From: Azolla caroliniana
Lineage: Eukaryota; Polypodiophyta
Assembly (NCBI GenBank): GCA_043228905.1
Contig: JBHGNT010000005.1
Location: forward strand, 13,702,001-13,766,000
Length of the DNA stretch: 64,000 nt
Reading direction: 5' to 3'
The notes beneath the pieces are model-generated. The model saw only the letters and a program-made list of their open reading frames with translations. It had not been told where the DNA came from and did not search any database. Position numbers and translations under genes: made by a program. Positions 54,876-64,000 of the stretch are shown here, one piece after another. Within the stretch, counting starts at the first letter, position 1. Every line of letters begins with the position of its first letter.

Positions 54876-56118
54876 TCCACTCCCACCAAACCTGCACATC
54901 CTCCGGTATGTGCCGAGAAAGGTGAAGAGGTATGATCTTTGGCAATGGTGATCAACCGAGTTCCTCCGCACGCTCTTTGACATCGTCTGACTTCGTCTTC
55001 CACTTCGAGTATGCCCAATCTTTTCAACCGAACCACCATAGCCACCCGATCCACCATATCTGGCGCTCACACCTTCTTCCCCGGTCAGTTGTAGTTGATC
55101 TACCGAAAGATGTCGTTGATCCGACCGCTCTTCCTTCGTCCACTGTGCGTGTCCTTCGATTGGACTCCTGGCCACTCCTTGCGCTCACTGTCTTCAACTA
55201 GGTATTGTGGATTGTTCGTGTCGATCTCCGATTCGGCTGGGTTTGCCCTTGTCCGGATCGGTCTCCGCCAATCGCTTCTTGGCTCAGTTCGCCTCCTCCT
55301 TGGCTGTCATTTCTTCGTAAGACAAGAAGGTGACTTGTTTCACACCTTCTCTCTCGGTACCATCATACCGAACCTGAGCCTTTGTATCGGCCACATCATT
55401 AACCCGCATTTGTTGGGAGGTCTCTTCTTCCTCGATCACCATTCGCCTCGGTTTTGTCTCCCTTTTAAGCTTTATTTCTTTTGTTGGTGGCACGTTGCTG
55501 CATCTCACCCCTCTTCGATCGTCCCTCATGGGTTGTCTTGTTATCGTCGATATTATCGTGTAGTCAACATACACTTTCCACTTTGCTCCAATCCTCGATG
55601 AGGCCATTTGCATCATCATCTTCATTGAGTTTGAGGCCGATGGCCATCCTTTCCATTCGATCGATTGACTTCACGAACATAAGGACCTTATCGACCCCCA
55701 CCAATCTTTGTTCCCGCTCCGAGAGTTGAGAAAAACGACACTCGAAGTCTACGAATGCTCATTGGTCGAAGTTGTGTCGATCTCGTCCCTTCAGACTCTC
55801 ATAGCCATATTCCTCCAATAGAGCCTTCTCGAAAGTCGCCCACGAATCATGAGCTTCTAGAAGCTCTTTTACATCTTTGAAGATCGGATGAGACAACACC
55901 CGACAAAAGTACTCCAACCTCATAGCTTTGTCCACACCTCTTGAATCCATCTCCACATTGTAGACTTTTAGAAAACTTTGGACTTCGGCGTCGTTGAAAT
56001 AGCTCACTCGATCGACTACCCTCTCGACGGCTTGTTCGGCTTCATTTCGTCTTCTCCCTTCTCTCAGAAACTCCATCATCCTTTTTGACATTGCCTCCAT
56101 GAGATATTCACCATCCAT
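54876..56118 (-). pseudogene. Gag of N
   Basis: It starts at ATG 56118 (MDGEYLMEAMSKRMMEFLRE). The Gag N-terminal domain (FNDAEVQSFLKVYNVEMDSRGVD, HDSWATFEKALLEEYGYESL) aligns with O and A1. A TGA or TAG ends the first segment at 55759. Downstream segments continue in other frames (FVDFECRFSQLSERE, KVLMFVKSIDRME). The end near 54880-54930 has a damaged Gly/Cys tail like A1. Confidence 0.7.
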
Positions 56119-56139
56119 CTTCGTCCTCCTTTGCTGCTC

Positions 56140-56159
56140 TTCACGTCGGGTTCACCAAA
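56140..56159 (-). other. Primer-binding site of N
   Basis: Minus strand TTTGGTGAACCCGACGTGAA, the same site as in A1 and O. Confidence 0.72.
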
Positions 56160-56189
56160 TGATGTCGCGCCCTATGTATATTAGAAGAA

Positions 56190-58541
56190 TCCCACGAAGA
56201 ATTCGTCTGGCTAGATTTAACTTGGTGACATCATATAAGCAGATTGGATTTAATGTCAAAACAATATGGTATGCTCGTGGTTGTATGTCTATGATTGGAA
56301 AATCAAAGTTGCGAGAATTAAGGCAATACTATTTTTCGATGACTAGTGATGAGCAAGACACTTACCTCGGGTCACATATGCAACTAGTGTCTGAAAAATG
56401 TACGGGGATCAAAGTATCATTCGAGTATTATATCTTCCATGCGCAACAGATATGTAGAGTTGCATTCAAAATTGTGTTATGTGTTAGTAACATGCGACTA
56501 CATAGAATACAACAACGTCTACTTAACGGGGATCAGATGCTCAATTGTAAAGAGGTTCCAAGTATGAAAGGTGCAATTGGAATACATGCTATTGGTTTGA
56601 TGAAAAGTTACTTTCAGTTAAATTGTGAAGTAATGCCCACTACAGGTAGGATGCACCTCTCTGATAATTACACACGTTGGGAAGTTTATGATGTCTATCA
56701 ATCTGATATGGTGGGCTCACGTAATAAGTCTGTCACATACAGCCAATTCACAAGATTATGGAGAGCTCGGTTTTCAAATGTTATCATTCCACATAAAGTA
56801 CTCATGGGGTATTGCTCCATTTGTGCAAATCTTAAAAGTCTGGCTAAAGGTGCAAAGATATCAATGGAAAAGGACATGAGTAAGAAGTTACTACAGGAGC
56901 ATCATGAGGCACAATCGTTAGAACGAAAGAAGGTGATGCAACATAGAGAGAAGTGTTTGAAGAGGCCCGAACAATACATGTGCTTAATGATAGATGGCAT
57001 GGACCAGAGGAAGACGTGGTTGCCGCATATGCGGAGGCTCCCCAAAGACGTCAATGATGATTGCCTTGTTCAAATGCACTTGGTGGGATGCTTGGCTTAT
57101 AATAGGTCAGTTGGACCTCACATCTTCATTACATACCCCAATGTTCACAATGACCCTAACCTAATAGTTACAGTGATTCACCGAGTTTTGATGTCTTGGG
57201 GCCAACTGTTTCCCCCTATTTTCAATTGGACAATACTTCTAGAGAGAACAAAAATTCAACTGTGTTTGGCTATCTAAGTATGTTGGTCAACCAAGCATTG
57301 TTTAGAAAAGTGAAAGTCAATTTTCTTTTGGTTGACCACACACATGATCATATAGATCAGATGTTTAGCACATTCTCTAGACAGTTGTCTCGGCATGATG
57401 CTTTCACATTACCTAAACTATTTGATGTCATTTGTGATGCATATACACCACACCCAAATTTGTTCCACTTGAAGGACGTATATGACTTTAAGAGATATAT
57501 ATCAGATAGGGGTGTTGGGAATGTTAAAGTGCTCGCCAAGTTAAACAATATAAGTTTCAATCACATTTTATTATAAAGAAAAATGAAATAACTGGTTCTA
57601 CGCTTTTGTATGCCAAAAAATATCAATCTTCTACAACATGGGAACCTGAAGGTGGTTGCCAGTTATTACTTTGTATGCTGAGTACAATTGTCCATGGAGC
57701 TAAACAAATGCCAATTGAGAAGAAAGGACAGTTGCATAGTGACTTGGTATTAGAACAAAAACGGTTATGGCTCCAAGCCTTAGAAGAAAAAAGAAAGGAT
57801 GTATTTTTTAGTGATAAAAAAGGAATTATAGAGAATTATGTATTTGGTGATAATTGGAATTTGGAAACACCATTCACATGGTGGCTACAACATGATCGTG
57901 TAAATAAAACTCCGGAGCAACTAGCAAATGTAATTAATGACAATTTGGTCCATCCACAACAAAGAGACATTTATGTGGGACCAAGGATGACCAAAACAAT
58001 CGAATCTAGATGGCAAGGCAATTTGCAAGAGCTCGCGGCGGGGATGTTGATTGCAACGCCAGCTGATGAGAACTCACATGGCCACCAATTTTGGGTTGGT
58101 AAAATTCTAGAAGTGCTAATGCATGAAATAGAAAATACGATCAAGTCTATAAACGTTCATTCGTACAACACTAGAAGTGCAAATGCTTTTACAGGTAAGT
58201 ATACATTGGAGATGATTGAATGCCCAACAACAAGGCGAGGTAGGAAGAGGAAGCGAAACATTCCTAACACCTCGACCCTTGATATCTCTGATGTTGATAT
58301 CATTGTGTATGACTTCACGCTTACAAAAGCCGGACGATTAAGGAAGTCAACAATAGATATAATAAAAGAAAAATTACCAGGTCTACAAGGTGGCTCGAGT
58401 CGAAGGCAAATGAGATCTGTTACATATAATCTAAAGTCAAACCATTTGGTTTATGACCAACATAATGCATTGATTGGTACATCCGAGGATGACGAGGAGG
58501 AATCGTCATTGTATATTAGATATAGTCGTGATTCTCCGTAA
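56190..58541 (+). pseudogene. DUF7869-type protein gene (putative RNaseH-fold transposase relative), frameshifted
   Basis: Three consecutive frames (to about 57210, then to about 57540, then to the stop at 58541) together read as one protein of nearly 780 residues. Landmarks in order are a Cys/Arg region (ARGCMSMIGKSKLRELRQYY), QICRVAFKIV, VTYSQFTRLWRARFSNVIIP, YCSICANLKSLAK, and LQEHHEAQSLERKKVMQHRE. Then come CLMIDGMDQRKTWLPH, YFQLDNTSRENKN, LLVDHTHDHIDQMFSTFSRQL, and WEPEGGC. I recognise this set from proteins labelled DUF7869, common in aquatic invertebrates and seen in some plants. The acidic motifs IDGMDQ, QLDN and HTHxxxDQ look like an RNase H/DDE-type active site, but that is inference. 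Two one-base frameshifts break it. The C-terminal third (57606-58541) is Lys/Arg-rich and unrecognised. No TIRs were found. Confidence 0.66.
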
Positions 58542-58870
58542 AGGAGTGATCATGAATGTATTTTTGGCTTGTAACAAATCGAGTAATATAAAAGCATGTG
58601 TTTTGAATTCTTATGATTTCTAAACAATCGTTTCTTATAAAATAACATTGGTTGTAAAGTTTGTGATATAAATCGAGAATGTAACTTTTTGAAATTCCTC
58701 TTTTTTTATTTACTTCTAAATTAAGAAAATAGTGGATTTTTAACCTTTTCCATAGTATATTGAACATGTATGATACTAGTATCAATGTGTTTTGTAAAAT
58801 CATTGAAAAAGCCCTAAAATCAACCAAACTATTCCTTATCCTTCCATTTATGCGCGATCCTTCCACTTGT
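58542..58870. other. AT-rich 3' flank of the DUF7869-type gene
   Basis: No gene seen. AT-rich sequence with several ATAAAA-like stretches, possibly the 3' untranslated region. Confidence 0.4.
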
Positions 58871-59223
58871 GAACACGAACGTGTTTTGCAATAACAGCGG
58901 CGAAGGGGTGGCATTTACATCAGATGGATGTCAAGAATGCGTTCCTGCAAGGCGAGCTTGAGGAACAGGTGTACATGGTACAACCCCCCGGATTTCTATC
59001 CGAACAAAACACCTCGGCAATTTGCCAACTAAAGAAGTCACTCTATGGATTTAAGCAAGCCTAGAACACGAATATTACGCAACAGTTGCATAGGATGGGG
59101 TTTACGACGTCGAAATTGGACTCTTCACTATTTGTTCGGCAAGGTCCATATGGACCGATAAGTCTTCTACTTTATGTTGATGATTTAGTCATCATCAGTG
59201 CCAACCTGGACAAAATCCACCGC
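58871..59223 (+). pseudogene. P: copia family 1 RT fragment
   Basis: The fragment reads [39 protein letters not shown] with a TAG, and SLFVRQGPYGPISLLLYVDDLVI. The YVDD loop is intact. It is cut at 59223 by element O (flank ACCGC). Confidence 0.85.
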
Positions 59224-59275
59224 TGTCGTGAAGAATGTGCTTCACGATATAAAAATGAGCTTAAATGTTGTATTT

Positions 59276-59348
59276 AATAATATTTGAGAGACTTGAACCC
59301 ACATCCTTATATACGATGTACAATGTACATACCACTAGGCTAGGCTAT
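59276..59348 (-). promoter_or_regulatory. tRNA-like module 1 in O LTR
   Basis: On the minus strand the A box TAGCCTAGTGG (59332-59342) and B box GGTTCAAGTC (59290-59299) match the Pol III consensus exactly. Antisense to O. Confidence 0.65.
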
Positions 59349-59409
59349 TTATTTGTAAAAGTGTGTAATAAATGTGCTTCACGATATAAGAATGAAGCTA
59401 TATATTGTA

Positions 59410-59492
59410 TTAAGTAAAATTGAGGGACTTGAACCCTCAACCTTGTATACCAAGCACCAAGCATACACCACTAAGCTAGGTTAGTTATTTTA
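59410..59492 (-). promoter_or_regulatory. tRNA-like module 2 in O LTR
   Basis: A box TAGCTTAGTGG (59468-59478) and B box GGTTCAAGTC (59426-59435) on the minus strand match the consensus exactly. The T-arm stem TTGAGGG/CCCTCAA pairs perfectly over 7 bp around the TTCAAGT loop, the most tRNA-like of the set. Confidence 0.7.
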
Positions 59493-59714
59493 GAATGCAT
59501 TTTCATCATTATAATTATCTCATATCTATTTTCATACATTGCCATCATTCATCACATGCAATGCATGTGCGCCAAATGGCGATCATGCATTACATGTAAC
59601 TCATGCATGCCATGCTCCCATACATTACCATATGCATGGCAACACTTATATAAGAGGGGAAAGGGAAAACAAGGAAGGGAATCAAGAGAAAGGGAGAGAA
59701 ATAAGATAATCAAA

Positions 59715-59795
59715 AAAACAAATAAGTTAGCTTATTGGTGAAGAGGCTCGTGTTTCCAAGTTGGAGTGAAGAGTTCGAATCAAGGGTCGGTAGAG
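59715..59795 (+). promoter_or_regulatory. tRNA-like module 3 in O LTR
   Basis: A-box-like TAGCTTATTGG (59728-59738, one mismatch) and B box GTTCGAATC (59773-59781, exact), in the same sense as O. Confidence 0.55.
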
Positions 59796-60129
59796 AAAGG
59801 GTTCATCTTGCTACCAAACATTGTAAAGTTGGTAAAATCTTGTATTCGTAATACATATCATATACTTTTTTGTCTTAAATCATACTTTGTCTCTATCTTG
59901 CGTCTTGAATCATACATTGCCTCTATCTTTTATCTATACTAGTCTCTCTCTCACACATATTACTTTAAACTATTATTCTTCATATCCTTTATCTTCCTAA
60001 CATTTGAGCGCAAGCCTTATAAAAGTTCCTTCAACTCCCCTTAACCTTAGTCCCTGCGACTTCGCCGCACGAACCACAACTACCCCGACACATTTGGTGA
60101 ACCCGACATGAAGGCGGTGACGAGGAGAA

Positions 60130-62244
60130 ATGGAGGAGCAAATGAGGCTTATGTGTACGATGATGGAACGAGTGATGCGGGAACAAGGGATGATGGCAAG
60201 CATCGACAAAGCCGTCGACAATATTCTCGCACGAGTAGGAATCTTCGAAGGTATAAATTTAACAAGATTTCTGAAGATTTATAATGAAGAAATGCTTAAA
60301 CGCGGTGTCGACGAAGCTACAAAAATTAATAGCTTTAGTCAAGTCGCTGTGATTGGGCTACAAGAGAGGATCCAAGAGCTCCAAAGGGAGAATCAGACAT
60401 GGACAACATTCGAAAGGGCATTACTCAATGAATACAACCTCAACGATATGTCAAGGATGACAAGGCGAGCTTTCATGGATTGGGTAGAGTCTAATAAACA
60501 TTTAAGTGTTTTGGAAGTATTAAAAGAGTTTTCTGAAAGATTTGATCAACTAAATGTTAGAGATAGAAATATAATAGTGCCAGATAAAGTAATATTGTTT
60601 CTACAAGCTACTAATATTAAAGACAGGAAGGACTTGGGAATGCTTTTAGAATATCAGAATAGTCCAAGTGGACTTACCGAAGATTGGGAGGAGGTGAAAA
60701 GGGCGTGCGCCCATTTCTGCAAAAGAAAGTTATGGTTTATGGAGTTGCCCGACAGAAATGATGAAGAAACGGGGAACGAGTCGGGAGAAAAGAAAGTAGA
60801 AGAATCACTCTTACACGAATTAGTGAAAGGCATGAAAGACTTGTCAATCAAAGTGACGAAGCTAGAATCAGGACAAAGCTCGACTTCATCAAGGCAGGGA
60901 GGTGGAATGGTCCGAAGGTGTATGTGGTGTGATAGTATCGACCACCAGAAGAAAGATTGTCAAGAGCATAGGGATGCTCTTAATCATAATAAAATCTACT
61001 ATCAAGATGGCAAGATTCACTCAATTGAGACTCGACAACCACTTCAACTCAACTTCGGGCGAGGAGGAATGAAAAGGCTAATGGAAGATGCCGAGAGAGA
61101 AACGACTCAAGCGATACAATCCGTGGCAACCTTAGGATTGCACGTAGAAGACTCATATGGTGGATCTGGCTTTTGGCAAGATGTGATGGATTATGCAAGA
61201 AAAGGGAAGGTTCGAGTGGATGAATTAAAAAGAGCGAGAGATGAAATACGAAACTTCACTGGATGGAATGATCCAGTAGACGCGCTATCAGCATTCGCCC
61301 AAGTGAATGCACAAGATGTGCTAGTGGAAGAGAAGCGGAAGAGAGCTGAGGAAGCTAATCCGACAAAGAGACAAGAGACACGAGAACAAAAGAGAAGGGA
61401 GATGGAAAAGGGTGCTATTGAGCCGAAGGAAGCTGATAAAGTAAAAGGAAAGACAGGCCCATCTTTCAAGCTTGCCTCAGACATAGAAACAACGACGGAT
61501 ATAAAAAAGGTACTAGAAACAAGAATATTAAATAGTAAGGTAGAATTTACTTTAAGAGAAGTGTTGGGTATAGCAAAGAAAGAATTTCATGAAGTTATCA
61601 TAGATATTATTAGAAGGAAGAGACAGGTGACGGAGGAAATTACGGGAGGGTGTGCAGCAACACTCCAAGATTTGTATGGTGGCACTATCAATGCTACAAG
61701 TGTAAAAAACCAGAATGATGTTGGCGTCCATGAAGGGGATAGGAGTCACTATACAAGGGACCATTGGGCTCGAGCAACAACGGAGGCACCTGCAAAAATT
61801 GGGGAGCAGCAAATTCCATGTATTGCTTTGATCGATCATGGATCAGAGATTAACATGATGTCATCGGAATTTTACGCTCGAGGACGATGGCCAATCGACA
61901 AGAATCATGGGTGGAAAATAAGAGCTGCCACAGAAACTACGGAAGATCTATTCGGAGCATGTCCTAGTGTGAAGGTAACAATTGGTGATGTCTCGGTGAA
62001 TCAAAATTTCTTTGTGCAGGATCGATCAACCTACCCCGTCATCCTTGCCCAGCCCTACATCACCGCAGTGAGGATGGAAACAAAGGTTATTGATGATGGT
62101 TCGGCTTTCGCGAGAATCAAGAGTCAAGATGGAAGAAAGACTGTCCAATTCTTAACCGTGAGGCCCAACCATGAAAGAAACAAAGAATGCTTGAGGGAAC
62201 ATCCAATTCAAGAGATGGATGAAGAGTTTTCCCAGGATTTTTAG
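60130..62244 (+). CDS. Gag-protease polyprotein of O
   Basis: A 704-residue uninterrupted frame starts at ATG 60130 just after the primer site. The Gag domain spans residues about 30-200 (INLTRFLKIYNEEMLKRGVD, WTTFERALLNEYNLNDMSR). The zinc knuckle CMWCDSIDHQKKDC (residues about 271-284) fits CX2CX4HX4C. A Lys/Glu-rich linker and the protease follow, with IALIDHGSEINMMSSEFYARG (D-H-G in the active site) and VILAQPYITAVRMETKV. It ends in TAG at 62242. RT begins later in the same frame after several stops, so readthrough or loss is possible. Confidence 0.82.
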   Translation: MEEQMRLMCTMMERVMREQGMMASIDKAVDNILARVGIFEGINLTRFLKIYNEEMLKRGVDEATKINSFSQVAVIGLQERIQELQRENQTWTTFERALLNEYNLNDMSRMTRRAFMDWVESNKHLSVLEVLKEFSERFDQLNVRDRNIIVPDKVILFLQATNIKDRKDLGMLLEYQNSPSGLTEDWEEVKRACAHFCKRKLWFMELPDRNDEETGNESGEKKVEESLLHELVKGMKDLSIKVTKLESGQSSTSSRQGGGMVRRCMWCDSIDHQKKDCQEHRDALNHNKIYYQDGKIHSIETRQPLQLNFGRGGMKRLMEDAERETTQAIQSVATLGLHVEDSYGGSGFWQDVMDYARKGKVRVDELKRARDEIRNFTGWNDPVDALSAFAQVNAQDVLVEEKRKRAEEANPTKRQETREQKRREMEKGAIEPKEADKVKGKTGPSFKLASDIETTTDIKKVLETRILNSKVEFTLREVLGIAKKEFHEVIIDIIRRKRQVTEEITGGCAATLQDLYGGTINATSVKNQNDVGVHEGDRSHYTRDHWARATTEAPAKIGEQQIPCIALIDHGSEINMMSSEFYARGRWPIDKNHGWKIRAATETTEDLFGACPSVKVTIGDVSVNQNFFVQDRSTYPVILAQPYITAVRMETKVIDDGSAFARIKSQDGRKTVQFLTVRPNHERNKECLREHPIQEMDEEFSQDF

Positions 62245-62447
62245 ATAGGGCTTTTACAGGTAGGGGCTGTGATAGCCCGAGCATAAAAGAAAACCCCATA
62301 AATAATAATGTAAATAAAGATATTCCTTGTACAATCTCATCTAATGGTGCTACTTTTATACTAAAAGTAAATAATAATAAAATACAAAATGCTTTCGAGT
62401 ACTTTAAGTGTTCTGGATTAATAGATGATGATGAAGAAATTCAGGAT

Positions 62448-62664
62448 ATGTTTGAAGAATTAAGTTTTGAAGATACAATAACTCATTTGGAAGCAATGGA
62501 AGAAGACAACGAAATCCAAGTTCCTGTCCATTCAATCAAGATGTATGAGGTCATTGAAGAAGTTGCTCGAAAGGATCATGAAGCACATGTACTAACAAAG
62601 TCCTATTGTTGCTCCACTTCCAGGGGATAGTGAAAAGGCAATCAAAGAAGCAGCCACAGAGCCA
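62448..62664 (+). pseudogene. Protease-RT linker of O
   Basis: A short frame (FEELSFEDTITHLEAMEED, VHSIKMYEVIEEVARKD) matches the linker of M (VGMYEVIADF). It shifts frame near 62600 into PIVAPLPGDSEKAIKEAA, which leads in frame to the RT. The linker is therefore coding in the family and broken here. Confidence 0.6.
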
Positions 62665-63969
62665 ATGATCAGAGACCCACGAAAGGTAGGACATGTGTTT
62701 ACTCCAGAAACAATACAAGGGATGAAAATAGGAGGGGGTGACTTCCTATTACCCGCTGAAGAAAAGCAGTTCAGGGAGATGTTAAAAAGGCATGGAAAGG
62801 CGTTCGCATTCCAACCGGAGGAAATAGGGTGTGTGGATCCAGAAATTGTGGAGCCCATGGTTATATTCACTATCCCTCATATTCCATGGAACTTTAAGCC
62901 AATACCCATGCCTAGGGCTAGAATCCCTCAACTATTAGAACTTTTGAAAGAAAAGATAAGGATGGGTATCTTGGAACCATCGAACGCTCCTTACTCGAGT
63001 CGATGGTTCACTGTGTTAAAGAAAGATGGGCGACTCCGATTTATCCAAGATATGCAACCCGTGAATAAGGTAACAATCCGAAACTCGGGAGTAGGGCCAA
63101 TTGTGGATGAGTTTGTTGAGATGTTTGCAGGAAGAGCTATATATTCAATGGGAGACCTTTATTCCAGGTATGATCAATTTCAACTTGCTATCAAAAGTCG
63201 AGATATAACTTCTATCAAGACACCTATAGGGTTAGTACGGATGTGCACCTTGCCGCAAGGAGCGACCAACTCAGTGGCGCATATGATGAATGGAATGAAC
63301 AAGGTACTTCGTGATTTTATTCCTCATATTACAATGCCTTTTCTAGATGATGTTCCAATTAAGGGATGCAAGGAGGAAGAGAAGAACGAGGAATTGGACG
63401 AAAGTGGTTGCCGTCAATTCGTTGCTGATCATATCAAGGATTGTGAGAAGGTGCTATCAAGGATGGAAGAAGTGCATTTGACCTTATCAGGGGCGAAGTC
63501 AATATTTGGGGCAAAAGAGATATTAATAGTTGGTCATATGTGTGGCCCGTATGGGAGAAAGCCATCCCCAACCAAGGTCAATGCAATTCAAAATATGCAA
63601 GAGGAATGTACATCCATCTCAGAAGTACGAAGGTTTTTGGGGGTATGTGTTTTTTACTGTAAATGGATTCCGCATTATGCCCATTTATCTGAACCTTTAT
63701 ATAGACTCCTAAGAAAAGGAGAGACATTTGAATGGAGTGAAGAGCATTCAGAGGCAATGAAGAAATTGAAGTACTACTTGGCACAATCTCCACCATTAAA
63801 GCAACCAGACTACACCCGGCCCATATATCTCACAGTAGACTCTAGTCCCATTGGAATTGGATGGGTGATAAGCCAACAAGATAGGGAAGAAAGGTATCCA
63901 GTCCGATTCGGGGCAAAGGTTCTTAGTGGTCGACAAAGAAAATATGCACAGGTGAAAAGAGAGCTATGA
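62665..63969 (+). pseudogene. RT and RNase H start of O
   Basis: RT blocks are PWNFKPIPMPRARIPQLLELL, RWFTVLKKDGRLRFIQDMQPVNKVT, SMGDLYSRYDQFQLAIKSRD, CTLPQGATNSVAHMMNGMNKV, and the catalytic MPFLDDVPIKG. A 20-30 residue insertion follows before FVADHIKDCEKVL. Then come EILIVGHMCGPYGRKPSPTK and RRFLGVCVFYCKWIPHY. RNase H starts in YLTVDSSPIGIGWVIS and stops at TGA 63967, where Trp is expected. The frame is open over 434 residues from Met 62665, with homology extending upstream of that Met. Confidence 0.85.
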
Positions 63970-64000
63970 GGGATAGTAACAGTTGTAAAGACAGACAGAG

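Larger units (their letters stand above)
54228..56162 (-). mobile_element. N: gag-only relative of M and O; 5' LTR lost
   Basis: The left LTR (54228-54875, TGTCGCG...GCGACA) is followed on the minus strand by polypurine GGTTTGGTGGGAGTGGA, a short internal region and the primer site (56140-56159). At 56163 the expected 5' LTR starts TGTCGCG but departs after a few bases into the DUF7869-type gene. Its architecture (Gag N-terminus, then GTYRRMC-like tail) parallels A1. Confidence 0.78.
59224..60090 (+). repeat. 5' LTR of O with three tRNA-like modules
   Basis: TGTCGTGAAG...CCCCGACA, 867 bp. The first 20 bp form a palindrome (CGTGAAG/CTTCACG). A tandem duplication of 137 bp (units starting at 59234 and 59371) carries two antisense tRNA-like modules. 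A third, in sense, lies at 59715-59790. Confidence 0.85.
59224..64000 (+). mobile_element. O: Ty3/gypsy element of the TGTCG family, runs off the window
   Basis: The 5' LTR (59224-60090) is followed by primer site TTGGTGAACCCGACATGAAG (60094-60113), a gag-PR frame, and then RT and the start of RNase H. It is the best preserved pol-bearing member of the family. It has stops and a frame change at 62242-62665 and TGA in place of an expected Trp at 63967-63969. The 3' end lies beyond 64000. Confidence 0.9.

Noticed and set aside
59410-59492. Possible genuine tRNA genes at the tRNA-like modules
   Set aside because: A and B boxes are good, but acceptor and anticodon stems do not form a full cloverleaf by eye, and each lies inside an LTR.

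Overview
This window is a eukaryotic, almost certainly land-plant, repeat-rich interval. The plant signs are the Ty1/copia and Ty3/gypsy LTR retrotransposons nested inside one another (with a plant-type TGGTATCAGAGC primer site), a chromodomain Ty3 element, and a broken fragment resembling plant eIF4B and a plant DEAH-box helicase. I cannot name the species. The unusual Ty3 families and a transposase-like family that I do not associate with flowering plants make a fern, lycophyte or other non-seed lineage an attractive guess, but no more than that. I see no intact ordinary host gene, no canonical tRNA or rRNA gene and no CRISPR array.

Layout. 1-2231 is flanking DNA with a chimeric eIF4B/DEAH-helicase pseudogene. 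2232-24653 is one Ty3 element (called A, minus strand) with 384-bp LTRs, a broken gag-PR-RT-RNaseH-IN frame and a large coiled-coil ORF between integrase and the 3' LTR. Two insertions split it. A1 (6277-9639) is a very young gag-only LTR element sitting in the integrase. B (11089-21371) is a solo LTR sitting in the RT/RNaseH region. B in turn carries C (11421-16981, a chromodomain Ty3 element) and D (17683-20986, another gag-only element). 24654-30658 is part of an A-related LTR (G) split by the copia element E (24866-30311). 30659-42160 and 48408-54227 are copia wreckage from two families in both orientations (S, F, H, I, J, L/Q, K, R). M (42161-48407) is a Ty3 element inserted in copia L/Q. 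N (54228-56162) is a gag-only relative of M. 56163-58870 holds a broken gene of the DUF7869/RNaseH-like type. 58871-59223 is a copia RT scrap, interrupted by O (59224 to beyond 64000), a near-complete Ty3 element of the same superfamily as M, N, A1 and B.

Function. The autonomous elements encode Gag, aspartic protease, reverse transcriptase, RNase H and integrase, but every pol copy that can be read through is broken by nonsense codons, frameshifts or catalytic losses. The two gag-only elements with near-identical LTRs (A1, D) keep open gag frames and would depend on enzymes supplied in trans.

Most interesting: several unrelated LTR families here (A1, C, N, O) carry tRNA-like modules with A-box and B-box motifs in the first roughly 270 bp of U3, almost always antisense to the element. 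Other notable items are the DUF7869-type gene, the eIF4B/DEAH chimera, the extra ORF in the env position of A, and a conserved charged tail after RNase H in the copia family.
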